Origin: Zhongshania aliphaticivorans
GTDB taxonomy: Bacteria > Pseudomonadota > Gammaproteobacteria > Pseudomonadales > Spongiibacteraceae
Direction of reading: 5' to 3'
NCBI RefSeq assembly: GCF_001586255.1
Contig: NZ_CP014544.1
Span: forward strand, 3,504,501 to 3,568,500
Length of the DNA stretch: 64,000 bases
The position numbers and the translations under genes were made by a program. Shown piece by piece: positions 37,325 to 46,366 of the stretch. How positions within the stretch are numbered: the first letter of the stretch is position 1; each line of letters opens with the position of its first letter. The notes beneath the pieces are model-generated. The model did not search any database. It saw only the letters and a program-made list of their open reading frames with translations, and was not told the origin of the DNA.

Positions 37325-39220
37325 TTGAGCAATATCCCAAACACCACCCAGCCCTTTGGAGTCTTACTTGGCTATGCGCCAGGCGGCGTCCCGGCCTATT
37401 CCTCGGATTACGATTCGGCGTCGACCACCGACTACCCAAAGCGCAGCTCATACCGCAGTTATATCGACGGCGTGTATATGGGCTACAAATGGCAATGTGT
37501 CGAGTTTGCTCGGCGCTGGATGTATATCAATTATGGCTATATTTTTGACGACGTGGCGATGGCCTACGATATTTTTGACTTACGCTCTGTACGCCACTTA
37601 GCCAGCAATAATCGCTTACCGCTAAACGCCTTTCGCAATGGCAGCAAGTCTCACCCCGTACTTGGCAGCCTGCTCATCTGGCAAGAAGGTGGCGAGTTTG
37701 AAGACACCGGCCATGTCGCGGTAGTGACCGAAGTTAAACCAAATTACATTCGCATTGCCGAGCAAAATGTTGGGCACGGGCAGTGGCAAGAAGGACAAAA
37801 TTATGCACGCGAACTCAGTGCAAAAACCACCGCAGACGGTGAGTACTGGGTAAAGTGCTCCTACGGCGATGCCGAAATTCTCGGATGGATGACACAGACT
37901 GACGACACCCGCCACGCTGAACCCCGCCCGGCAAAAAACACCGCCCTGAGTGCCATTAAGAGCCGCCACGCTGAGGCCAGTAGCAGCCCTCGAAGGTCGT
38001 GGCTGAATATGGCCAATAATGACGAAGCCGCCTTTGTTGAGATGATGGGCGGCCATTTTTTAACAACAAGCGCCCCTGATCAATCTCGTTACTTTTTATT
38101 ATCAAAAACCGCCATTGATGACCTGGAGTACGCCACCAATGAACTGCACGGCTTGTTTATGCACGCCACCGACTACGTTCTTTGCCACGATGACTTACTG
38201 GCCAAATTTAATTTGCCCAAGGCGATATTGCCCAAAATTCGACAGTCTTGGGACAATCGTTTAAATCAACTGATTACCAGCCGTTTTGACTTTGCCCAAA
38301 CCGCCGATGGGCTCAAAGTTTACGAATACAATTGTGATTCGGCGTCCTGCTATATGGAGGCGGGTAAGGTTCAGGGAAAATGGGGTCAGCACTACCAGCT
38401 GACTGACAGCGAGGATGCAGGCAAGGCCTTGTTTCACGACCTCAGCCGCGCTTGGGAGAAGAGTCACGCAAAGGGCTTAGTGCATATATTGCGTGACCAT
38501 GATCCCGAGGAGGAATACCACGCGCTCTTTATACAGCAGACGCTTGAAGCAGCCGGCATAGCCAGCAAGATCATTATTCAACTCGAGGGACTCGCCTGGG
38601 ACAAGCAAGGCACTATTCGCGATCAAGATGGCGATGCCGTCAACTGGGTGTGGAAAACATGGTCCTGGGAAACCGCCTTAGACCAAATTCGCGCCGAATG
38701 CGAAGATGACGCCAGCCATGCCGTATTTGAACCCCAGTGGTCGCTCGGCAAGCCACTGCGCTTATCCGATGTATTGTTGCGCAAAAACATCATGGTTTTT
38801 GAGCCGCTGTGGACACTCATTCCCAGCAACAAGGCGATATTGCCAGTATTGTGGCAATTATTCCCCAATCACCCATTACTACTGAATTCGGCGTTTGAAT
38901 TAACCGACGAGTTAAAAACCACTGGCTATGTTGAAAAGCCGATTGTTGGCCGCTGCGGCGCTAACATCGCGCTATTCGATCGAGACCAGCATTTACTTGA
39001 AGCAACCAGCGGCGGCTTTGCCCAGCAGGAAAAAATATATCAACAGTTTTACCCCCTGCCAAAAGTCGACAAGTATTACACGCAGGTTTGCACTTTTACG
39101 GCATCTGGGGTGTATGCCGGTAGCTGCGTACGGGTAGACACTTCCATGGTAATCAATAAAAACAGCGACTGTATGCCGCTGCGTTATATTAGTGACAAGG
39201 CCTTTCTCAATGATGGCTAA
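37325..39220 (+). CDS. gss: bifunctional glutathionylspermidine amidase/synthetase
   Basis: The 631-residue enzyme aligns in phrasing with E. coli Gss from end to end. The N-terminal CHAP amidase domain (about residues 10-195) has catalytic C58 in KWQCVEFARRW and the His of DTGHVAVVT. The C-terminal ATP-grasp synthetase domain (about 205-630) has KVYEYNCDSASCYMEAG, VWKTWSWETA and GRCGANIALF. It makes and hydrolyses the spermidine-glutathione conjugate. The start is TTG, supported by GGAG 6 bases upstream and by alignment with the E. coli N-terminus. yghU lies convergently downstream, 48 bases away. Confidence 0.95.
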   Translation: MSNIPNTTQPFGVLLGYAPGGVPAYSSDYDSASTTDYPKRSSYRSYIDGVYMGYKWQCVEFARRWMYINYGYIFDDVAMAYDIFDLRSVRHLASNNRLPLNAFRNGSKSHPVLGSLLIWQEGGEFEDTGHVAVVTEVKPNYIRIAEQNVGHGQWQEGQNYARELSAKTTADGEYWVKCSYGDAEILGWMTQTDDTRHAEPRPAKNTALSAIKSRHAEASSSPRRSWLNMANNDEAAFVEMMGGHFLTTSAPDQSRYFLLSKTAIDDLEYATNELHGLFMHATDYVLCHDDLLAKFNLPKAILPKIRQSWDNRLNQLITSRFDFAQTADGLKVYEYNCDSASCYMEAGKVQGKWGQHYQLTDSEDAGKALFHDLSRAWEKSHAKGLVHILRDHDPEEEYHALFIQQTLEAAGIASKIIIQLEGLAWDKQGTIRDQDGDAVNWVWKTWSWETALDQIRAECEDDASHAVFEPQWSLGKPLRLSDVLLRKNIMVFEPLWTLIPSNKAILPVLWQLFPNHPLLLNSAFELTDELKTTGYVEKPIVGRCGANIALFDRDQHLLEATSGGFAQQEKIYQQFYPLPKVDKYYTQVCTFTASGVYAGSCVRVDTSMVINKNSDCMPLRYISDKAFLNDG

Positions 39221-39268
39221 GCCGCCGCCCCAATGGCATTGAATGGCCTTGGAGCCGGGTTTACGCCC

Positions 39269-40111
39269 CTATTTAAAATCTTCCGCACTGTGACGTTCTG
39301 CCATTTGTTTGTCTTCATCGCCCCACAGGCGATTTACCCGGCGGCCACGCTGTACGGCGGGGCGCTCGGCGATAAGATTCGCCCAGCGTAAAACATGGGT
39401 ATACGAGGCCACATCAAGAAACTCCGCGGCCTCATACAAATAACCCTGCACCAGCGCGCCGTACCACGGGTAAGCCCCCATATCGGCAATGGTGTAGTTG
39501 TCGCCACACAAGAAAGTATTCGCGGCAAGATGCTTATCTAAAACATCTAACTGACGCTTAACTTCCATTGCGTAACGGTCGATGGGGTACTGGTATTTCT
39601 CTGGTGCATAAGCGTAAAAGTGACCAAAGCCGCCACCTAAAAATGGCGCACTGCCCATATGCCACATTAGCCACGATTGGCAGGCGGCGCGCTCGGCCGC
39701 TTCCTTAGGATAAAAAGCGTCATATTTTTCAGCCAAGTACAATAAAATCGCGCCCGATTCAAAAACTCGGATTGGCGGGCTGACACTGCGATCCATTAAA
39801 GCCGGTATTTTCGAGTTCGGGTTAATATCAACAAAGTCACTGCCGAACTGGTCGCCGTCAGAAATCATAATTGAGTAGGCATCGTATTCGGCGTCGCTAA
39901 TACCCAGCTCAAGTAACTCCTCGAGCATGATCGTCACCTTCACGCCATTGGGTGTAGCCAGGGAATAAAGCTGTAAACCATGCTCGCCGACTGGCAGCAC
40001 CTTGTCATGGGTAGCGCCAGAAATTGGCCGATTAATATTACTAAAACGGCCGCCACTCTGATTCTCCCACTTCCAAACGGCAGGTGGGGTATATATTGTC
40101 GACTCTGACAT
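39269..40111 (-). CDS. yghU: YghU-type glutathione S-transferase / disulfide-bond oxidoreductase
   Basis: The 280-residue GST matches E. coli YghU in long phrases: NINRPISGATH, LQLYSLATPNGVKVTIMLEELL, NPNSKIPALMD, FESGAILLYLAEKYDAFYP and APFLGGGFGHFYAYAPEKY. The family binds two glutathione molecules and reduces glutathione-linked disulfides. I use the ATG at 40111 (GGGAG upstream) rather than 40132, because the E. coli protein begins at the corresponding point. In E. coli gss and yghU are also neighbours. Confidence 0.95.
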   Translation of the reverse strand: MSESTIYTPPAVWKWENQSGGRFSNINRPISGATHDKVLPVGEHGLQLYSLATPNGVKVTIMLEELLELGISDAEYDAYSIMISDGDQFGSDFVDINPNSKIPALMDRSVSPPIRVFESGAILLYLAEKYDAFYPKEAAERAACQSWLMWHMGSAPFLGGGFGHFYAYAPEKYQYPIDRYAMEVKRQLDVLDKHLAANTFLCGDNYTIADMGAYPWYGALVQGYLYEAAEFLDVASYTHVLRWANLIAERPAVQRGRRVNRLWGDEDKQMAERHSAEDFK

Positions 40112-40325
40112 TTTCTTCGGCTCCCATTGCATTGTTTAAGTCTAAACTCCCATTCAGCATGGTACAGCGCTGCAAAGCAAGAAGACAATTAGCCGCAGTT
40201 ACTACCCAGCAATGCTACTATCGCGGCCCATTACTGCCCGAAAAGTTTAATACAACCGTATTCAGCCCTAGTGTGTAAACTGCGACCATGGTATAAAAAT
40301 AACCACCTAAAATAAGAGACGTACT

Positions 40326-41615
40326 ATGTCGGTTACTTCTAGCGCGAACAAAATCAGTCGCCGTATATTTAGAGCGCCCGAGTTATCCCCAGCCGCGACC
40401 AGCCCCCTCACTATAGACCCGGCAGAGCAGGCCGCAGATGGAGTCGACGTGGAAGCTATTTGGGCCAGCGCAGAAGCCTTCCATTCGAGCGGCATGCACC
40501 CTATGGTAAGCATGTGCCTGCGCCACAAAGGTAAAACCGTACTGCATCGCAGCATCGGACAGGCCCGGGGCGTGAATGGCGCCGACGCCGTCGGCGCTCA
40601 ATTAGATACGCCGGTATGTTTATTCTCTGCTTCCAAAGTCGTAAGCGCGGTCTTAATCCATAAGCTTGCCGAAGATGGCTTACTCGACCTGCTAAATCCG
40701 GTGAGCTATTACATTCCCGCCTTCGCCCAAAACGGCAAGGCCGGTATCTCGATATACCAGCTATTAGCACATCGCGCGGGCGTACCTGGCGTCCCGCCGG
40801 GAACACCACCGAGCGTGCTGTTTGACCACCAAGAATCACTGCGCCTAATATGCGAGCAACCGCCACTCGACATCGACGGCCGTATACTTGCCTACCACGC
40901 GATTACAGGTGGCATTATCGCCACTGAACTGGTCAGGGTCTGCACTGGCCTGAATATGAACGAATACCTCGACCAAGTTATTCGCAAACCGATGGGTTTT
41001 AAATCCTTCACCTTCGGCATGCCCAAAAGTAGTCGCGGCACCGAGGCGCACAACTACAGCAGCGGCTTAGCTAATATTTCCCTTGTCGGTAAGCATCTAG
41101 AAAAAATACTTGGCGCCGATGTCGATACCGTCGTGGCGCTTTCGAATACCGACGATTTTCTTGGCGCCATTATTCCGTCTGGAAATTTATATGCAAACGC
41201 CGACGAAGCCTGTCAGTTTTTTCAAATGTTACTTCAACAGGGACAATGGCAAGGCAAGCAAATACTGTCACCGCTGTCGGTATACCGTTTAACCGCAGAG
41301 GCATCCCGTCCTCAGCATGATCGGTCGCTAATTATTCCCATGCGCTACAGCGCAGGTGCCATGTTGGGTGGCCGCGTAATGGGGCTGTATGGCCGCAATA
41401 CTCCTTACGCCTTTGGCCATTTAGGTTTTTCTAATATATTGTGCTGGGCAGACCCACAGCGCGACATCTCCGTAGCGGTGCTCAATAATGGCAAACCAGT
41501 CATTGGCAGCCATATGTTTAGCCTACTCGGATTAATGGAAAATATTCGCAAAAATTTCCCCCAGAAAGACGATATGTCTGCATGGAGCGGCAATTTTGGC
41601 CAGCACGAACATTAA
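40326..41615 (+). CDS. beta-lactamase-fold serine hydrolase
   Basis: The 429-residue protein has the SxxK motif in CLFSASKVVSAVLIHKLAEDGLLDL, a Tyr motif in YHAITGGIIATEL and the third element HLGFSN, as in EstB-type esterases and class C beta-lactamase relatives. No signal peptide is present, so it is probably a cytoplasmic esterase or transesterase and not a drug-resistance enzyme. AAGAGACG precedes the ATG. Confidence 0.87.
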   Translation: MSVTSSANKISRRIFRAPELSPAATSPLTIDPAEQAADGVDVEAIWASAEAFHSSGMHPMVSMCLRHKGKTVLHRSIGQARGVNGADAVGAQLDTPVCLFSASKVVSAVLIHKLAEDGLLDLLNPVSYYIPAFAQNGKAGISIYQLLAHRAGVPGVPPGTPPSVLFDHQESLRLICEQPPLDIDGRILAYHAITGGIIATELVRVCTGLNMNEYLDQVIRKPMGFKSFTFGMPKSSRGTEAHNYSSGLANISLVGKHLEKILGADVDTVVALSNTDDFLGAIIPSGNLYANADEACQFFQMLLQQGQWQGKQILSPLSVYRLTAEASRPQHDRSLIIPMRYSAGAMLGGRVMGLYGRNTPYAFGHLGFSNILCWADPQRDISVAVLNNGKPVIGSHMFSLLGLMENIRKNFPQKDDMSAWSGNFGQHEH

Positions 41616-41629
41616 GTAATCGCAGGGTC

Positions 41630-41666
41630 AAAACGTGAACAGTTGCATAGGCTGTCCACGTTTTCT
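41630..41666. terminator. bidirectional terminator between convergent genes
   Basis: AAAACGTGAACAG (41630-41642) pairs with CTGTCCACGTTTT (41652-41664) apart from one mismatch, with A/T tracts at both ends. Confidence 0.7.
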
Positions 41667-41685
41667 ACGCCACTACAGCCAAATT

Positions 41686-42573
41686 CTATGGCGATACCAT
41701 TTTTGGCGCTCGCCAAAAATTTTGATGTATCGCCAGCGCGACGAGTATCAAACCGGCCCCCGCCATCATTAGCAGCGATACTGACTCGTCGGCGACGAGC
41801 ACGCCGATCGCCATCGCCAAAATCGGTGTAATAAACGGGATAAGTGAAACCGTTTCCACCGCCAAATTTTTAAGCAGCGAATAATAAGCAACAAAACCCA
41901 CCAAAGACCCAAACAGCGACAAATACAGCAAAGACCCCAGCGAGGTAGAACTCAGGTTAAGGGGCTCAATGCCAAACCCAAAAATCCAGCTCAGCGCCAT
42001 CCCCGGCAAGGCAAAGGCCATGGCGCCCAGCGCTTGTTCAGTAGGCTCTACGGCCATTTGCGCGTTGAGTTTTTTCACCCATAAGGCGCTAACTGAGAAC
42101 AAGCAATTCGATACCAGCATTAAACTGATACCCAAATAGCTACCGGCAGTTACGGTTGCCTTATCAAAAAAGATACATGCTAAGCCGCCCAGCGCTAAAC
42201 CAATGCCCAGCAATTTTCGCGGCTGCAGTAAATTTTCGCCGAGAATTGGCTTGGCCAATACCGCTGTAAAAAACGGCGTTAGGCCAAACAGCAGGGCAAT
42301 TAAGCCCGACGAAATACTCTGCGCCGCGATGTATACCAATGCCATATTGGGGAATAAACTAATCGACGCTGCAGCATAAAGTTTCCAGTGGCGACGAATA
42401 GCCAATCCGGCATAACCACCAATAGTACAAATGAGACTGCCCACCATAAATGCCAAAGCAATACGCAGCGTCAGCCCCGCTATCGGGGTAAGGGAATCGC
42501 CGCCCAATTTAATCGCCAGCGGCGTCGTTGCCCAAATGGCAATAACCAGTAAATAGGTGAAACGTACAAGCAT
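41686..42573 (-). CDS. EamA-family (DMT) transporter
   Basis: The 295-residue protein has ten hydrophobic segments and two EamA repeats (residues about 5-135 and 145-285). Phrases such as AIWATTPLAIKLGG and FGLTPFFTAVLAKPILGENL in the first half are typical of drug/metabolite transporters exporting amino acids or related metabolites. Substrate unknown. The C-terminal His-Gln-Asn-Phe tail is not special. Confidence 0.9.
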   Translation of the reverse strand: MLVRFTYLLVIAIWATTPLAIKLGGDSLTPIAGLTLRIALAFMVGSLICTIGGYAGLAIRRHWKLYAAASISLFPNMALVYIAAQSISSGLIALLFGLTPFFTAVLAKPILGENLLQPRKLLGIGLALGGLACIFFDKATVTAGSYLGISLMLVSNCLFSVSALWVKKLNAQMAVEPTEQALGAMAFALPGMALSWIFGFGIEPLNLSSTSLGSLLYLSLFGSLVGFVAYYSLLKNLAVETVSLIPFITPILAMAIGVLVADESVSLLMMAGAGLILVALAIHQNFWRAPKMVSP

Positions 42574-42619
42574 TGTGCTGTCCTTGCATACTTGCCGTAG
42601 ATTTCTGCTGGGCCTAAAA

Positions 42620-42653
42620 CGACAAAGGCCGCAGCGGAATGTCTGCGGCCTTT
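42620..42653 (-). terminator. intrinsic terminator of the four-gene operon 47175-42875
   Basis: CTGCGGCCTTT and AAAGGCCGCAG (42624-42634 and 42643-42653) form an 11-base perfect stem with an 8-base loop. On the minus strand it is followed by GTCGTTTT. It lies 220 bases beyond the last stop codon of the operon. Confidence 0.7.
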
Positions 42654-42874
42654 GAATAATGTTGTTTTAAATCGGTTTACATCATTGCTCGGCCACACCC
42701 CAACGCGCCCAGCGCACAACTAATTTGTGCTGGACCGAGGCAAACATGGCGGGACAAATGAAAGGCATTAAATTTGAACTCGTGATAAGAATGCGCGTGC
42801 TAAATTATAGTAAAAGAAAAACGTTAATCGAAGCAAGTCATATTTAGCAATGGCGAGCTTTGCCGGCATCGCGA

Positions 42875-43603
42875 CTATACAGACTTTTTCTTGGCCTTTG
42901 CGCGGCTGCCTACCCGGCTGTTTTTCTTGCCGGCTTTGGTACTCGCGGCAGTGTCCAACTGCTCCACCCAAAACAAGGTATCAAGATACGCCACGTAGCG
43001 ATTTAAATAATGCGGAGAGATGTCGCGCATTATGCTCAGGGCTTTAATTGCGAGCATTTGCGGATTAAGAGGGCCAGGGCTTTCCGGCCCTTCCGCTATG
43101 GCGAGTTCAACACGCTTTTCTGCCGCGCGGCGCTGCTGATGCACGCGCAAACTTTGACTGGATTTTAAGGGCTTAACCGCGACATCAACATTATCTGACG
43201 GCGGCTCAGCGGCCGCTTCGTTGCCGAGTGAGGACGCAAATAATGCGCCCTGTAGCAGTTCTCCCTCTTGATCTTGCAGTTGTTGTTCAAAATCACTCGC
43301 ACCCACAGTCGGGCGGGTTTGGCTAGCGTCCAGCGCTCGGCGCAACGCCGCTAAAGACGCGACAGTGGCGGTGCCTGGGCGCGATTTAATTGCTTTACTA
43401 TCGGCCCGAATTGCGCCGCGGCTAGCCAAGTAATCGGCTAAAGAAGCTGCACTTTTTTCAGTAAGTCGCTGCCCCAGCGGCTGCCGCGAACCGTGTGCGC
43501 GCAATGCCAACGCTTCAATGTAACGAAAGCGTACCGGGTCAAATTGGTCGGCTCCCGCCGTCCGCAGTTCACTGATTTTATGGATGAGCGCGTCGCTATT
43601 CAT
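42875..43603 (-). CDS. DUF2894-type protein, last gene of the MotA/OmpA-like operon
   Basis: The 242-residue soluble protein (MNSDALIHKISELRTAGADQFDPVRFRYIEALALRAHGSRQPL then low-complexity, acidic and Arg-rich middle) fits DUF2894, a family of unknown function found with DUF802 and DUF3348 genes. The C-terminus is very basic (KAGKKNSRVGSRAKAKKK), which could contact nucleic acid or membrane. The ATG at 43603 lies 7 bases after the OmpA-like stop codon; a longer frame upstream is not needed. Confidence 0.75.
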   Translation of the reverse strand: MNSDALIHKISELRTAGADQFDPVRFRYIEALALRAHGSRQPLGQRLTEKSAASLADYLASRGAIRADSKAIKSRPGTATVASLAALRRALDASQTRPTVGASDFEQQLQDQEGELLQGALFASSLGNEAAAEPPSDNVDVAVKPLKSSQSLRVHQQRRAAEKRVELAIAEGPESPGPLNPQMLAIKALSIMRDISPHYLNRYVAYLDTLFWVEQLDTAASTKAGKKNSRVGSRAKAKKKSV

Positions 43604-43610
43604 GGCGTGT

Positions 43611-44267
43611 TCACGGCCCTGAGCTGAGGGCGGCTTTGTCGCCAGAAACCCGTGGCACTGGTGCCATTTCCACTCGCCGGTTTTGCGAACGGCTCTCACT
43701 GTCGGCATTCGCCACCACCGGCTGCTGGGCACCAAACGCCGCCGCAAACACCACACTTGGTGGCATACCCTCTTCGATTAAAGCGCGAGTTACCGTCAAG
43801 GCACGCTGCGCAGACAGCTCCCAGTTATCGCTAAAGTGCAGATTTCCCTGCTGAATTGGCAGATCGTCAGTAAAGCCGCTGACCATTAATAGCTGCTCAC
43901 TGTCGGTCAAATACACTTGCAGCGGCGCCCGCAAAGTATGAAGCAGTGCGCGCCCCTCCTCTTGCAGTTCAGCCGAGTTTAAAGAAAACAACACACTGCC
44001 GCTGATACCAATGCGGCCATCGCGCAAGGTCACTCGCCCCGTCGCCAAGGGGTCGGCAAGGGCCGCCTCCAAGGCCTGACGACGCTGCTCGGCCACTTCG
44101 CGCTTTTGGATTTCCTGCTCTAGGGTTTGCGATAATTCCAGCTGAAAACCCAAGGTCCACACCAGCAGGAGAACAAACACCCCAACGAGGCCGGTCATTA
44201 AGTCGCCAAAGATCGCCCAGATCGGCGGTTCTTGATCTAAGCCGTCGTCCAGCTCTGAAATACTCAC
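43611..44267 (-). CDS. OmpA/MotB-like single-pass membrane protein
   Basis: The 218-residue protein has one membrane helix (residues about 14-40) with D22 in IFGDLMTGLVG, the position of the ion-carrying Asp of MotB/PomB. A coiled-coil region (about 45-75) and an OmpA-type peptidoglycan-binding domain (about 80-205) follow, with FTDDLP, NWELSAQRALTV and SQNRRVEM. It should pair with the MotA-like protein, which overlaps it by 4 bases (ATGA). No flagellar genes are near. It is like ZorB in length and layout. Confidence 0.9.
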   Translation of the reverse strand: MSISELDDGLDQEPPIWAIFGDLMTGLVGVFVLLLVWTLGFQLELSQTLEQEIQKREVAEQRRQALEAALADPLATGRVTLRDGRIGISGSVLFSLNSAELQEEGRALLHTLRAPLQVYLTDSEQLLMVSGFTDDLPIQQGNLHFSDNWELSAQRALTVTRALIEEGMPPSVVFAAAFGAQQPVVANADSESRSQNRRVEMAPVPRVSGDKAALSSGP

Positions 44268-46366
44268 GCCCGCTCACCCGCTTGGGCAACCGCCTTGCCA
44301 CTGAGCTGCTGTAACTGACTGATAATATCTTGCTGAGACAACATATTGTGGTCGATAATTTCCCGCGCCTGAGCAACGTAATAGGCCATTTGCTCATCAC
44401 TGCGCTCAGTGCTACTGCTCAGGGCTGATTCAATCGAGGCCATGGTGCCAATAAGGCTATTATTAGACTCACTAAACAAGGCCACCGCCGTGCTAAACGC
44501 CTCGCCTAAGCTGGCCAACTCAGCACTACTGCCCTCAAAGTGATTGATAATTTCAGCGAGTTTACCGGTTTCATCACTCACTTTATCAGTAAAGCGACTG
44601 CCGATATTGTCGAGTAATTCAGCGGAATTTTTCAAAATATTTTCGGCGGCTTCGCGCTGACCTGCCGCAGAAGCGTGTAACGACTCAGACAGGCTGTTGA
44701 GCTGCAGCAGTAATTCGCTGCGCTCTTTCAGCAAGCTATTGTCGCGTTCAATATTGTCGCTCATTTCCGCTCGCAATTTCGTCATGAGCTCGGCGGCAAT
44801 TCGCGGGGTTTCCGACGCCGATTCAATCAATCTAGCCATCGGCTCTTCTAAAGCATTGGCCAAGGTCGCCAAGTGCTGGGCTACCGCCCCTTGTAATTCT
44901 GCCAAGCGCGCAACGGCCGCCTCGCCGCGACGCTCTTCAACATCCCGAAGGCTGCCCAGCTCAGTCTTCAGAGTATTACCCAGCTCAGCCATACGCTGCT
45001 GATAGTCTTTCAACCATTTGTCTTCGCTGGCGATACGAGCTTGAGTGAGCTGCTCGGCGGTCTTAACTAGGTCGCGGAACTCCGCCACCACTTCTTGAGA
45101 ACCGCTGTGTGCATTACTCGCCAACTGCGCTGCACTGTCGCGCAATAAGTAGGCGCTGTGATTAAACACGGCTGACCAGTTTTCTAACCGCGCCTGCTCA
45201 GCCGCCTGCTGCCGCGCCAAGCCGTCACTGCTCACCTGATTAAAGGTATCTAATAGCGAACTGGTCGCTGCACTAAACTGCGTGTTAAACGCACCCAGAC
45301 CATCATCGATCTTCGCAAGCAAGCGCTCGCTGCTGGCTTGCTGATCGGCTATGCCCTGCTGCCAGGCAGTATTAAGCTCCTCCGCTGTTTTAACAAACCT
45401 GCCGCCCAAACCGTCTAAATGTGCTTCGGCGCTCGCACTGAGCTGCCGCTGGGTCTGCTGTAACTCGCGACTAATATCCTGCGCAAACGCCTGCACCACC
45501 GGAGCGATATTCTCACCCGCCAAGCGTCCGCTGTCGGCTAAGCTTTGCTTTAAGGAGTTGTCTACTGACTGCGCCAACTCGCGGTACTGGGCTTGCGCAG
45601 CGGCGTGAAACTGTTGCTGTCCCGCGATGAGCTTATTACCTAAATCGTCGCTCATTTGGCCGAGCCGACTTGCCAATTCGCTAAGCTGCTGAGCAACCTC
45701 CGGCAGGGCTGCCGCTTGCTGCTGCATCGCGGTATAGCTTTTACTGCGCTGATGACTCAGGGAGTAATGTTTAAACACCGAACGCATCCGACTATCGAGC
45801 TGTCGCGACACCTGCAGTCGCTCGCGCCGACTCAGCGTCGAAATAAAGCCCAGCATCGCCGAGGCGCTAACCCCGGCAACCGACGTAGCAAAGGCCATCC
45901 CCAAGCCCTTGATTGGCGCCGCTAAGCCAGTGCGAATAGCTTCGAGCTCAGTGGTGCCCTCCAGCGCTAACACCGCCCCTTTCAAGGTATCGACCATGCC
46001 AATAAAGGTGCCCAACAAACCCAGCATCACCAGCAAGCCGATCAAATATGGCGTCAGCACTGGGGCGGGCAAGCCAACATACTCACCCTGAATCCGCTGA
46101 CCAACCGCATTGCGCAACACCGCCGGCACATTGGCCAACCATTTATCTAAGTCATCAATCGCGTCGCCCGCCGCGATCAACGAGGCATCTAGGGCACAGC
46201 TTGCCTGCTGATAGCGCACTAGCTCGGCAAAACCGACCGTATAGGCAAAGGCAATTAATAGGGTGACACCCAGCGCTAATAAATTGCTACCAACAAACGC
46301 AGATGCCATCCACAGAACTATAATTGCGCCTAAAACAAAGGCGACTATCGACAGAGTTCTCGTCAT
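44264..46366 (-). CDS. DUF802 protein: MotA/TolQ-like membrane core with long helical tail
   Basis: The 700-residue protein has membrane segments at about residues 5-47 (two), 105-127 and 155-180. The last two carry GLLGTFIGMVDTLKGAV and GLGMAFATSVAGVSASAMLGF, the MotA/TolQ/ExbB motif with its conserved Thr. From about residue 190 to the end it is a Gln/Ala/Leu/Glu-rich tail, all predicted helix, containing DUF802-like repeats (ENWSAVF, LLRDSAAQL). The architecture matches ZorA of Zorya defence (proton channel subunit plus cytoplasmic coiled-coil tail). Start and stop codons overlap both neighbours by 4 bases. Confidence 0.85.
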   Translation of the reverse strand: MTRTLSIVAFVLGAIIVLWMASAFVGSNLLALGVTLLIAFAYTVGFAELVRYQQASCALDASLIAAGDAIDDLDKWLANVPAVLRNAVGQRIQGEYVGLPAPVLTPYLIGLLVMLGLLGTFIGMVDTLKGAVLALEGTTELEAIRTGLAAPIKGLGMAFATSVAGVSASAMLGFISTLSRRERLQVSRQLDSRMRSVFKHYSLSHQRSKSYTAMQQQAAALPEVAQQLSELASRLGQMSDDLGNKLIAGQQQFHAAAQAQYRELAQSVDNSLKQSLADSGRLAGENIAPVVQAFAQDISRELQQTQRQLSASAEAHLDGLGGRFVKTAEELNTAWQQGIADQQASSERLLAKIDDGLGAFNTQFSAATSSLLDTFNQVSSDGLARQQAAEQARLENWSAVFNHSAYLLRDSAAQLASNAHSGSQEVVAEFRDLVKTAEQLTQARIASEDKWLKDYQQRMAELGNTLKTELGSLRDVEERRGEAAVARLAELQGAVAQHLATLANALEEPMARLIESASETPRIAAELMTKLRAEMSDNIERDNSLLKERSELLLQLNSLSESLHASAAGQREAAENILKNSAELLDNIGSRFTDKVSDETGKLAEIINHFEGSSAELASLGEAFSTAVALFSESNNSLIGTMASIESALSSSTERSDEQMAYYVAQAREIIDHNMLSQQDIISQLQQLSGKAVAQAGERA

